NCBI GenBank assembly: GCA_021774205.1
Contig: JAJFJI010000004.1
Span: 1 to 11,733, forward strand
Reading direction: 5' to 3'
DNA: 11,733 bases
From: Nitrosomonas sp.
Lineage (GTDB): Bacteria > Pseudomonadota > Gammaproteobacteria > Burkholderiales > Nitrosomonadaceae
Shown here: positions 1 to 6,766 of the stretch, piece by piece
Layout: each line of letters begins with the position of its first letter
Position numbering within the stretch: the stretch's first letter is position 1
Notes under the pieces: generated by a model
What the model saw: only the letters and a program-made list of their open reading frames with translations
Told to the model about the DNA's origin: nothing
Databases searched by the model: none
Program-made: the position numbers and the translations under genes

Positions 1-387
1 ATGACCGGCATGACCTCGAACCCAGATCCACTCGATTTCGTGTTGCTGAGACAAACAATCCAATAGTTTCCACAGGTCCGCGTTTTTTACAGGTTTCTTA
101 TTTGCGGTTTGCCAGCCACGTTGTTTCCAACTATGAATCCACTCACTGATACCTTTTTGCACATATTGAGAATCAGTATGCAAATGGACCTTGCATGGCC
201 GTTTTAATGCCTCCAGAGCGCGTATGGTCGCGAGTAATTCCATTCGATTATTCGTAGTTTGTTTCTCGCCACCAAACAACTCTTGCGTATGACCATTGTA
301 TTTTAGTAACGCGCCCCAACCGCCAATGCCAGGATTTCCCTTGCAAGCACCATCAGTAAATATTTCTACAATTTTTGCTGGCTGCAT
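1..387 (-). CDS. rnhA: Ribonuclease HI, 3' end beyond the window edge
   Basis: RNase HI cleaves the RNA strand of RNA-DNA hybrids in the cytoplasm, removing R-loops and primers. The 129 visible codons start at ATG 387. They show the signature DGACKGNPG (D12 catalytic), RMELLA (E50), TDSQYV (D72) and the WVRGHAGH loop (H126). The fourth metal ligand Asp and the last 20-30 residues expected for a protein of about 155 residues lie beyond base 1. No strong Shine-Dalgarno is visible before the ATG; the upstream bases are AT-rich. The gene lies downstream of yafS on the same strand. Without the 233-bp element now between them the gap would be under 60 bp, so rnhA may once have been co-transcribed with yafS. 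Identity is seen directly from catalytic motifs in the right order and spacing. Confidence 0.96.
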   Translation of the reverse strand, partial: MQPAKIVEIFTDGACKGNPGIGGWGALLKYNGHTQELFGGEKQTTNNRMELLATIRALEALKRPCKVHLHTDSQYVQKGISEWIHSWKQRGWQTANKKPVKNADLWKLLDCLSQQHEIEWIWVRGHAGH

Positions 388-453
388 TTTTTATTTCGGT
401 AATTATTATTCACAAAGTATGTTACATCGCGTGTACTTGGTTCTATGATTCAA

Positions 454-686
454 CCTAAATCCTCAGTTGGGCGGTGTTTAGCATGCGTTGTTGTTTCTTT
501 TTGGCAAGGCGCAATGAGACGTATAATTCGTTATTACAACGAATTGCAACGTAATTAAAAAGAAAGAACGGCGTACTATAAGCAGTATAGCGTTCCTCAC
601 TTTAAAGGTGCGTGTCATAGTGAAAAATATACGTCTTCTTTTCATGAGATGACTTTTTACTGTCGCGGTCAACTGAGGATTTTTGG
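454..686 (-). mobile_element. MITE-like element, copy 1 (233 bp)
   Basis: This is a non-coding element bounded by imperfect terminal inverted repeats: AACCTAAATCCTCAGTTG at 452-469 and its complement CAACTGAGGATTTTTGGTT at 670-688. The flanks TTCAA (449-453) and TTTAA (687-691) look like a 5-bp target duplication with one change. The centre is a long imperfect hairpin. Outer arms GTTGTTTCTTTTT (490-502) and AAAAAGAAAGAAC (557-569) enclose an inner perfect stem AATTCGTT / AACGAATT (525-532, 538-545) with a 5-nt loop. Its reverse complement aligns end to end with the element at 10850-11085 at roughly 80% by eye. It encodes no transposase, so mobilisation in trans by a related insertion sequence is inferred. 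The right end overlaps the 3' end of yafS. The strand given is relative to copy 2. Confidence 0.85.
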
Positions 687-1427
687 TTTAACGTTTCTTT
701 CAGACTCGATGGTGTTGTCATTAAATCTTTGCGCCGCTGGTGCAACCCTTTTTTTTCCAGCCAGTGAATTTTTCCAACCCGGCCTTATAACCCGCATTCC
801 GTGTACATGCTTAATTGCGTGAAGAAAATAGACGCCACCAGAAATTGGCCACCATCGGTCACCTGTTGCCTCCATAAAACTAAAACGTTCACGCCATTTT
901 TGTTGTTTAAAAGGTGGGGTATAACAGCTTAGTCGTCCACCGGACATTTCAAAATTCAAAAGTTTTAGCCAGTCCTTGAGACGCTGCAATGCAATAAAGT
1001 TGCCGCACCAAGGAAACTCTTGCTTCTTTTTCTCGAAATACTGATGAATTCCCCAAAAGCTGATTGGGTTAAATCCAGAGATAACGACATGGCCCTCATG
1101 CATTAAAATTCGATGGACTTCACGTAGGATCTGATGTGGATTGGCGTTGAATTCCAAGACATGTGGCAGGACAACCAGATCCATACTGCAACTCTTGATA
1201 GGTAAAAAATCTGGCTTAACATTCACGGCGACCCCTTTCTCGGTCCCCGCAGAAAAACGTAGCGGCATACGATTAGTATGAAGAAAATTTACGCTTGGCA
1301 ATCCAATTTGTACTGCATTGTATCCAAAAATATTTGCCACAACCAGATCAAAATATCGTTGTTCATGATCCAGTAAATATTTACCAAGTGATGTTTCAAA
1401 CCATTGCTCAATATTCTGCACTGACAT
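669..1427 (-). CDS. yafS: YafS-type SAM-dependent methyltransferase-like protein
   Basis: This 252-residue protein belongs to the class I SAM methyltransferase (Methyltransf_11) group, typified by E. coli YafS, which also sits between gloB and rnhA. The conserved core is visible: a hydrophobic strand with VVLPHVLEF, then NPHQILREVHRIL, then VVISGFNPISFWG (about residues 115-126) and a WLKLLNFE block. The N-terminal glycine-rich SAM loop is poorly preserved (IFGYNAVQIGLPS), as in YafS itself, so activity and substrate are unknown. The start ATG at 1427 has no clear Shine-Dalgarno. The gene is divergent from gloB across a 206-bp spacer. The last residues (about PKILS) and the TGA stop at 669-671 are encoded by the inverted repeat of the inserted element. 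The pre-insertion reading would end in a TAG almost at the same residue. Family assignment is firm; biochemical role is not. Confidence 0.88.
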   Translation of the reverse strand: MSVQNIEQWFETSLGKYLLDHEQRYFDLVVANIFGYNAVQIGLPSVNFLHTNRMPLRFSAGTEKGVAVNVKPDFLPIKSCSMDLVVLPHVLEFNANPHQILREVHRILMHEGHVVISGFNPISFWGIHQYFEKKKQEFPWCGNFIALQRLKDWLKLLNFEMSGGRLSCYTPPFKQQKWRERFSFMEATGDRWWPISGGVYFLHAIKHVHGMRVIRPGWKNSLAGKKRVAPAAQRFNDNTIESERNVKPKILS

Positions 1428-1578
1428 AGATCATAAACTGATTTAGAAGTAATTAACGTAATTCAAATAGATTTTTTGCATTATTTTGAATTTTACTCAA
1501 AATTGTTAGAAATAATCTAAAATGAATAGCTTAAATATTTATAACGATGCAATCCGTTACAATGCGTTTCTATAGCCC

Positions 1579-1607
1579 TTGACAGCCTGCATCGTTATAT
1601 CGATATA
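1579..1607 (+). promoter_or_regulatory. Putative sigma-70 promoter for gloB
   Basis: A perfect -35 hexamer TTGACA (1579-1584) is followed after 17 bp by GATATA, a weak -10 (1602-1607). An alternative -10, TATAGC, sits two bases further on. Transcription would begin near 1614, leaving a leader of about 20 nt with the gloB Shine-Dalgarno. Prediction by eye only. Confidence 0.4.
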
Positions 1608-1622
1608 GCCCAACTATTACCC

Positions 1623-1626
1623 GAGG
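1623..1626 (+). promoter_or_regulatory. Shine-Dalgarno deciding the original gloB start
   Basis: GAGG lies 7 nt before ATG 1634. It shows that the gene natively starts at 1634, upstream of the frameshift, and not at the TTG at 1741, which has no ribosome binding site. Confidence 0.65.
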
Positions 1627-1633
1627 AAACTGT

Positions 1634-2388
1634 ATGTTGCAAATTTATCCTGTCCATGCTTTTAAAGACAATTATATCTGGGTCATTCATGATCAGCATC
1701 ATGCGGCTGTTGTTGATCCCGGCGACGCAGTGCCTGTAATTTGCAAGATTTAAATTTGCAACTCATCGCGATACTTAATACGCACCACCATCATGATCAT
1801 ACCGGTGGCAATGCCACATTGTTGAAACAATTCTCAGTGCCTGTCTATGGTCCAAAAAATGAATTAATCACTACCCTCACCCATTTTCTCAAAGAAGGTG
1901 ACATCGTACAGTTGCAAGAATTATCACTTAGTTTTAGCGTATTGGACACACCCGGACACACTACGGGACATATCGTCTATTATGCTACGAAAAACGGAAC
2001 AAATCTTTTATTTTGTGGCGATACGCTTTTTCCATGCGGATGTGGGCGAGTTTTCGAGGGAACTGCGCAACAAATGTATACTTCATTACAAAAACTTGCC
2101 GACTTGCCAGATGAAACGTTAATTTATTGTGCGCACGAATACACGTTAGGAAATGTTCGTTTTGCAAGATCTGTAGATCCTGAAAATACGGAATTATTAA
2201 AGCGCGAAGCAGCAATAGAAAAACAGCGGCGCAAAAATATTCCTACACTCCCATCAACCATCTCTATTGAAAAAGCAACCAATCCTTTTTTACGCTGCCA
2301 TCATCCAGACATTATCTACAGCGCTAACGCACATGCAGGCAAACCCTTGACTGACTCGGTTAGCGTATTTGCAGAACTTCGTGATTGA
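1634..2388 (+). pseudogene. gloB: Hydroxyacylglutathione hydrolase (glyoxalase II), frameshifted near codon 36
   Basis: Glyoxalase II hydrolyses S-D-lactoylglutathione to D-lactate and glutathione, the second step of methylglyoxal detoxification. ATG 1634 opens the family N-terminus (MLQIYPVHAFKDNYIWV, then AAVVDPGDAVPV), but this frame stops at TAA 1751-1753 after 39 residues. The rest continues in the next frame from about 1741: LQDLNLQLIAILNT, the zinc motif THHHHDH, DTPGHTTGH, the bridging Asp in FCGDTLF, YCAHEYT, and NPFLRC near the C-terminus. All metal ligands are therefore intact downstream. Compared with E. coli GloB, the spacing from DPGDA to the zinc motif is two residues short besides the frame change, which fits a 7-bp deletion after GTAAT. 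Either this is a real lesion or an assembly error; a 7-bp loss is unlike a simple homopolymer mistake. A repaired protein would be about 254 residues, the usual length. Confidence 0.85.
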
Positions 2389-2534
2389 AAAAATATAGCC
2401 TAAATCTGGCACTGACTCCTCATGACTGATGAATACATTCAGCGCCCCTATAAATTGTGATTCTTCTAGCTCAACTTTTCAGTATCTGTAAACATATTGC
2501 AAAAAGTATCTTTCGCCTATTGTGCTGTTGGCGT
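2389..2534. other. gloB/mepK convergent spacer
   Basis: These 146 bp separate the 3' ends of gloB (plus) and mepK (minus). No convincing GC-rich hairpin followed by a T-run is visible on either strand. Confidence 0.4.
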
Positions 2535-3125
2535 TCAACCTCCCCACTGTCGTACCCGACCCGTGTCAATATGTAAGAAATTAGAACTTGGATAATAGCC
2601 AACACCGCCGGACTCCAATGACAACACGGCTATACGTAAATCAGTTAAGGCATGCCCGGGCAAGCGAACATCAATCGCCTTTCCTTGCATATGCAAACTG
2701 CGTGTTGCCACACCACTGCTACGCGAACTTAACTTGGCATTGGTTTTTGGTGATCGATATCCCGAGATCACATGAAATTCTTCCTGAGCACCCATTCGGG
2801 CGTGCAACAACTGCAGCATATCCAGTAGATTCAAGTCCATTTCGTATGCTTCACCAGTACGATGATCACGTAACACATTTTTAATGGCCGTAAGTGCTTC
2901 AGGCAGATATTGTCCTTCGGCCCAATAGGTCTCACGTATACGTTCGCCAGTATGAAGATTCAGAAAAGCCAGCTTCTTGTCTTGCATTTTTAGCGTATTC
3001 GCATGAACCTGCGGCAGCACTAGCAGCGCACTAGCACCTATCCCAGCTTTTAAAAAGCGACGACGGCTGTTTCCTGGTTCAGATAACGATAGACACTTTC
3101 GATCAATAAGTTTACGAATGAACAT
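2535..3125 (-). CDS. mepK: MepK-type murein DD-/LD-endopeptidase (DUF882, peptidase M15 family), Tat-exported
   Basis: This 196-residue protein is a homologue of E. coli MepK (YcbK), a zinc peptidase that cuts meso-DAP-linked peptidoglycan cross-links in the periplasm to allow wall growth. A twin-arginine signal is clear: SRRRFLK at residues 20-26, a hydrophobic stretch, and a likely cleavage after VHA (about residue 42). The mature part has NLHTGERI, VISGYRSPKTN, and the M15-like zinc triad H145 and D152 (SLHMQGKAID) plus H185 (FLHIDTG). It ends in VRQWGG. The start at ATG 3125 is fixed by a strong AAGGAGG seven bases upstream. The gene is a single unit, with DUF429 upstream on the same strand across 172 bp. 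Family membership is clear from the motif set; the exact cross-link preference is inferred from the E. coli enzyme. Confidence 0.92.
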   Translation of the reverse strand: MFIRKLIDRKCLSLSEPGNSRRRFLKAGIGASALLVLPQVHANTLKMQDKKLAFLNLHTGERIRETYWAEGQYLPEALTAIKNVLRDHRTGEAYEMDLNLLDMLQLLHARMGAQEEFHVISGYRSPKTNAKLSSRSSGVATRSLHMQGKAIDVRLPGHALTDLRIAVLSLESGGVGYYPSSNFLHIDTGRVRQWGG

Positions 3126-3132
3126 CCAAAAT

Positions 3133-3139
3133 CCTCCTT
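3133..3139 (-). promoter_or_regulatory. Strong Shine-Dalgarno of mepK
   Basis: AAGGAGG on the minus strand ends 7 nt before ATG 3125. It is the strongest ribosome binding site in the window and fixes the mepK start. Confidence 0.8.
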
Positions 3140-3156
3140 TTTAATATTCACACCGT

Positions 3157-3185
3157 AGCATACGATGCCATGTCATTCAATTCAA
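3157..3185 (-). promoter_or_regulatory. Putative sigma-70 promoter for mepK
   Basis: On the minus strand TTGAAT (3185-3180) is separated by 17 bp from TATGCT (3162-3157). Each hexamer matches 4 of 6 consensus bases. It would give a leader of about 25 nt that keeps the Shine-Dalgarno. Prediction by eye. Confidence 0.35.
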
Positions 3186-3297
3186 TTAACAATCTGCTTA
3201 TGCTGCTATTCTCATGATAATCATGGATCATATCCAATGTTCTGGATTTTCACTGATACACTGGAATTTTCAAACAGGGAGCGTGATTTAACTCGCG

Positions 3298-4065
3298 TCA
3301 CCATGCCCCGAGAATCCAGCCCTCCAATTCCACCCGCCGTCGTTCGGGTAGCGTAAGCGGCGGCGCAAAATAGCTGCCCAGAATGCCGCGCCGGTCGGCT
3401 TCCTGCAGCCAAGCAGCCACTGACCAGGCATCATGTTCATCAGCAGTGCGGCCTTGTTTTGGAAAGCGTCGTTTATATAAATTGGGGTACACTTCGACGA
3501 TCACCGATTTACCCACCGGCATCCAAAAACCATCAAATGGCCAGAAATGAACTTTCCCCCGTATCGCTGGCGATTCCCGCAGCCATAGCAGCCAGGGCAG
3601 CCCAGCATGGGTGGATTTTGCTACCGAGCCTTGCACATCAAACTGAAATACGCTCTTCGCAGTAGCCGTCCATTGCTCGCACAAACGTAACTCGGATGAA
3701 TCGCCGGTGCGCGGATTATTATCGCAAACAAAATCCACATAGGCATGAGGATCAGCCGTCGGCCAGTGGCGCATAAAGTCCTGCAAGAAAGCATCCCAAC
3801 GAGAAAGCCCATAGCGCTTCATGTAGCTCATTGGAAAAGAAAAACCATGATCGATCCCGATGATCACCGCCTCGTCTAATTCCAGCACCTTAAGGCAATA
3901 TTGCGCGACCTCCAGCCGCGACCAATTCTTTGCGCCTGCTGCTGACGTACTGACTTTCTTCGGATCACCATCGCTGAATGCCTCAAATACTTGCAGGGTC
4001 GTAAGCCGGCTTTCCGATGTTTCAGCACCAGAGTAATCAATACCGATATAGCGTTGAAATTTCAC
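3298..4065 (-). CDS. DUF429 family predicted RNase H-like protein
   Basis: This 255-residue cytoplasmic protein has the DUF429 pattern, a family predicted from fold to be RNase H-like nucleases. GIDYSGA opens the domain (residues 8-14, D10), followed by IIGIDHGFSFP (70-78, D72), VIVEVYPNLYKRRFP (about 189-202, E191) and the C-terminal DEHDAWSVAAWL helix (D209, D212). These acidic residues are the expected metal ligands. There is no signal peptide or membrane segment. The start is GTG 4065: a TAA lies three codons upstream in frame and no ATG is available. No Shine-Dalgarno is visible, so expression may be low or from a leaderless message. The gene is visibly richer in GC than its flanks. It does not form an obvious operon with mepK. 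Substrate and biological role are unknown. Confidence 0.82.
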   Translation of the reverse strand: MKFQRYIGIDYSGAETSESRLTTLQVFEAFSDGDPKKVSTSAAGAKNWSRLEVAQYCLKVLELDEAVIIGIDHGFSFPMSYMKRYGLSRWDAFLQDFMRHWPTADPHAYVDFVCDNNPRTGDSSELRLCEQWTATAKSVFQFDVQGSVAKSTHAGLPWLLWLRESPAIRGKVHFWPFDGFWMPVGKSVIVEVYPNLYKRRFPKQGRTADEHDAWSVAAWLQEADRRGILGSYFAPPLTLPERRRVELEGWILGAW

Positions 4066-4461
4066 GTGTATTTATATAGGGTTCGTATTATAAATGAATA
4101 TATTATATCGATATCTTCCGAAGCATTGTTTCATCTTTTCATATTCGTTCAAATGGACCCGTATGAGGTTCTTCCGCAATTTATCGTGGTTTAAAAAGGC
4201 AGCAGTTCATGGACGATGGCAACGCCCCAGAAATCCCGATCAAGATCCAGCAGCTCGACATTGAAGTTCAAGCAAGTAACTATTAGACAATATTTTCATT
4301 GGAAACCGCTATAAGTGCTGAAATACAGCTTTTTATAAGTGGTTATGAGGATGGCGCCAGGCTAATATTGCAGTATATAAACGAGTTAATGTTTGTTTAA
4401 CCCGCGACAACTTATCCAATTAATACTATAGTCCTATTGGGGCTCCAGCTTAAAACTCTAC
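4066..4461. other. Gene-poor spacer between DUF429 and the lipoprotein
   Basis: These 396 bp hold no intact gene. The part next to DUF429 (4066-4190) is AT-rich and should contain its promoter; a TATAAT hexamer is present on the minus strand but has no good -35. A GC-richer island at about 4195-4270 carries a coding remnant (4191-4295). Beyond it is a weak GCTG/CAGC stem followed by five T residues (about 4317-4335), too short to call a terminator, and an octamer TATAAGTG repeated twice. I see no RNA gene or mobile-element end. Confidence 0.5.
4191..4295 (-). pseudogene. Unidentified C-terminal coding remnant
   Basis: A minus-strand frame runs from just after a TGA (4296-4298) to TAA 4191-4193 without a start codon. 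It encodes 34 residues, of which the last stretch, DLDRDFWGVAIVHELLPF, has the look of a real protein C-terminus: alternating hydrophobic and acidic residues with an aromatic FWG. The same stretch is distinctly richer in GC than the AT-rich DNA on both sides, which is the second reason to suspect old coding sequence. The plus strand also has a short frame (ATG 4210, MDDGNAPEIPIKIQQ...) with no ribosome binding site, so orientation is not certain. I do not recognise the family. It could be a decayed gene or a fragment left by a lost mobile element. Confidence 0.35.
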
Positions 4462-4761
4462 CTAGAGGCCCAGTTTTTCGGTCACGACTGATGATGCGGT
4501 CATAGGAAGAAGTAGCGTATCAAGCGCGAAGCTTGTTGGTAAGTCGAGGATTGGATATTCTGGGGGCGCTACGTCAAACTTCTTCAGCGCGTAGCGATTA
4601 TCCGAAATCGCATAGAAATTGAGCCGCGTGCCACTATATACCCTTGGACTCGAGCTACCGTATTTTGCCACTGAAATAGTCTTATATGTTGCACAGCCGG
4701 TAGACAATAATACAACCGTACTGAAAATAATATTGATAGCAAGAATTGTGGGGTAGTGCAT
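4462..4761 (-). CDS. Small YceK/YidQ-like (DUF1375) lipoprotein
   Basis: This 99-residue protein starts with a lipoprotein signal: MHYPTILA, a hydrophobic run, and the lipobox LSTGC with the lipidated cysteine at position 23. The residue after the cysteine is Ala, not Asp, so outer-membrane sorting is expected. The mature part fits the DUF1375 pattern found in E. coli YceK and YidQ: a YSGTRLNF segment, then ILDLPTSFALDTLLLPMTA. The function of the family is not known. ATG 4761 has only a weak GAGAG upstream. The gene follows ftsH by 77 bp on the same strand, so it may be transcribed with it. A small hairpin CTCT-AGGT-AGAG followed by TTTT overlaps its stop codon. Confidence 0.75.
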   Translation of the reverse strand: MHYPTILAINIIFSTVVLLSTGCATYKTISVAKYGSSSPRVYSGTRLNFYAISDNRYALKKFDVAPPEYPILDLPTSFALDTLLLPMTASSVVTEKLGL

Positions 4762-4838
4762 TGTAAACTCTCAATAGTGGCAAAGAATGCACCTGGCATA
4801 ATAAGCTGATAGGCAAATGCGCGAGTACGCTATTCTGC

Positions 4839-6713
4839 TCATTTTATGGTCTCTATGTTTTCTTCAGCTAGACCACCCGCTCTGTTACAGCTGCGTGCAA
4901 CGGCCCCAGGAATAATGGCCTGCTTTAACGCCACGATTTCCGGCTGATTTAACGTCTCCGTCTTCAGCAATTCTTCCGCTGCCTGATCAAGCAGCGTTCG
5001 ATTGTTCTGCAGGATACCAATAGCGCACTCAAGCGCTTGATCAACCAAAACGCGGACCACACAATCAATTTTGTTTGCGGTTTCTTCGCTATAATCACGG
5101 CTCTGAGGCATGGGCATGCTTGGTTGCAAGAACGGCGAATGTTCACGTTCATATGCCACATGACCAAGCGTTTCACTCATACCATAACGAAGCACCATGG
5201 CGCGCGCGATGTCGGTGGCTCGAGCCAGATCATCTGAAGCGCCTGTGGATACTTCGCTAAACACTACCTGTTCAGCCGCTCGCCCACCCAGCAATACCGC
5301 CATTTTGTACTCAAGCTCAACCCGAGTCATCAGAAAACGATCCTCAGTCGGCCGTTGGATGGTATAGCCAAGCGCGCCTATGCCACGCGGAATGATCGAA
5401 ATCTTATGTACTTCGTCAGTACCCGGTAGCGCCAACGCTACCATGGCATGTCCCAGCTCATGAAATGCAACCACTCGGCGCTCTTTTGGAATAAGCAGGC
5501 GGTTACGTTTTTCAAGGCCGGCGACAATACGTTCTATTGCATTATTAAAGTCTTCCATCGTGACGGATGTGGCATTACGCCGCGTGGCCAGCAACGCTGC
5601 CTCATTAATAAGATTCGCCAGATCCGCGCCGGTAAAACCGGGGGTCAATGCTGCAATTTGTTCCACTTTAACGTCCGTATTCAACATCACTTTTTTCAGA
5701 TGCACTGCGAGTATCTGCTCTCGGCCATTTTTGTCCGGCCGATCCACCAAAACTTGACGGTCAAATCGCCCGGCACGAAGCAATGCCGGGTCGAGAATCT
5801 CAGGACGATTAGTCGCGGCAAGTAGCACAATACCACTCTTGACATCAAAACCATCCAGTTCAGCCAGCAGTTGATTCAATGTTTGCTCCTTTTCATCCTG
5901 CCCGCCCATACCATAGGCACCACGGGCACGACCCAGTGAATCCAGTTCATCGATAAATATAATGGCTGGCGCCATTTGACGCGCTTGCTCAAATAGATCA
6001 CGCACCCTGGCAGCACCCACACCGACAAACAGTTCAACAAACTCTGATCCTGATATCGAAAAAAACGGCACCTCCGCCTCACCAGCCACAGCGCGCGCCA
6101 ATAGTGTCTTTCCGGTACCCGGTGGGCCGACCAGCAAAACACCCTTTGGCGCACGTCCACCCAAACGACCATAGTCAACTGGATTTTTGAGAAAATTGAT
6201 GATCTCGATAAGCTCTTCCTTGGCCTCATCAACACCTGCCACATCCGCGAAAGTAACTTTCATTTCTTTCTCTACAAACACCTTGGCATGACTCTTGCCA
6301 ATTGACATCAATCCACTGCTCATGCCGCCACTCATACGGCGAATGATAAATAACCAGATCCCGATAAAAAGCGCCATCGGCAAAAGCCAGGAAAGTAAAT
6401 CGCGCATCCAGGTGCTTTGAACGATGCCTGTGTATGTGACGTCATGCTTATCCAGTTCTTCAGCAAATTCAGGTTCAACCCGCGTGGTAACAAAATCTAT
6501 AAATCCTTCAGAATTCACTACCTTGAGCTTGCCATGAATATGGTTCTCGGTAATCGCAATCTCAGCGATCTTGCCTTGATCCAACAAGCTTTGAAACCGG
6601 CTGTAAGGAATCGGCTCAACCCGGGTGTACTGGGTATACAGGTTTTGCAAAAACAAGATGCTCAGTACAGCCGCTATGAGGTACCAGAAGTTAATTTGCG
6701 CCACTTTATCCAT
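4839..6713 (-). CDS. ftsH: ATP-dependent zinc metalloprotease, FtsH family (probable paralogue)
   Basis: FtsH proteases are membrane-anchored AAA+ hexamers that extract and degrade membrane and regulatory proteins. The start ATG 6713 (624 residues) is preferred over GTG 6722 because AAGGGT ends 7 nt before it. Numbering here counts from GTG 6722: transmembrane segment 1 at about 11-29, a periplasmic domain, segment 2 at about 111-127, Walker A GPPGTGKT (199-206), Walker B IIFIDE (254-259), second region of homology ATNRPEILDPALLRAGRFDR (303-322) and the zinc site HELGH (421-425), with D498 as the likely third ligand in GASDDLA. The zinc motif has Leu where most family members have Ala (HEAGH); the catalytic residues are unchanged. 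The genes usually next to the main ftsH (rlmE, folP, glmM) are absent, which suggests a second copy. The Shine-Dalgarno is half of a short ACCC/GGGT inverted repeat (6721-6733). Confidence 0.95.
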   Translation of the reverse strand: MDKVAQINFWYLIAAVLSILFLQNLYTQYTRVEPIPYSRFQSLLDQGKIAEIAITENHIHGKLKVVNSEGFIDFVTTRVEPEFAEELDKHDVTYTGIVQSTWMRDLLSWLLPMALFIGIWLFIIRRMSGGMSSGLMSIGKSHAKVFVEKEMKVTFADVAGVDEAKEELIEIINFLKNPVDYGRLGGRAPKGVLLVGPPGTGKTLLARAVAGEAEVPFFSISGSEFVELFVGVGAARVRDLFEQARQMAPAIIFIDELDSLGRARGAYGMGGQDEKEQTLNQLLAELDGFDVKSGIVLLAATNRPEILDPALLRAGRFDRQVLVDRPDKNGREQILAVHLKKVMLNTDVKVEQIAALTPGFTGADLANLINEAALLATRRNATSVTMEDFNNAIERIVAGLEKRNRLLIPKERRVVAFHELGHAMVALALPGTDEVHKISIIPRGIGALGYTIQRPTEDRFLMTRVELEYKMAVLLGGRAAEQVVFSEVSTGASDDLARATDIARAMVLRYGMSETLGHVAYEREHSPFLQPSMPMPQSRDYSEETANKIDCVVRVLVDQALECAIGILQNNRTLLDQAAEELLKTETLNQPEIVALKQAIIPGAVARSCNRAGGLAEENIETIK

Positions 6714-6766
6714 TACGCACACCCTTTAAGGGTTTTGAAACAGGCATCAGCATTACTCTTTTTCCG

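Larger units (their letters stand above)
1428..1633. other. Divergent yafS/gloB promoter region
   Basis: This 206-bp AT-rich spacer between divergent genes shows no open frame of interest. It should hold promoters for both directions; only the gloB one is recognisable (1579-1607). No operator or riboswitch fold is evident. Confidence 0.5.

Noticed and set aside
478..672. 64-residue open frame inside element copy 1 (minus strand), similar to the 65-residue frame in copy 2 at 10892-11089
   Set aside because: The two frames agree only while the DNA aligns without gaps. A one-base indel in the hairpin shifts them, so their C-termini are unrelated, and neither has a ribosome binding site. The similarity comes from the repeat, not from protein selection.
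1741..2388. gloB as an intact shorter gene starting at TTG 1741
   Set aside because: There is no ribosome binding site before this TTG. The missing N-terminal strands are encoded in the other frame behind a good Shine-Dalgarno, so a broken gene is the better reading.
2398..2426. Sequence resembling an element end (CCTAAATC ... CTCCTCA) after gloB
   Set aside because: Only short blocks match with extra bases between them, and no partner end or hairpin core follows.
4456..4467. Hairpin CTCT-AGGT-AGAG followed by TTTT on the minus strand at the lipoprotein stop
   Set aside because: The stem is only 4-5 bp and overlaps the stop codon, so it is too weak to call a terminator.
5448..5825. 125-residue open frame antisense to ftsH, plus other long antisense frames
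   Set aside because: They are shadows of the conserved FtsH AAA+ and protease domains, with no ribosome binding site and no recognisable family.
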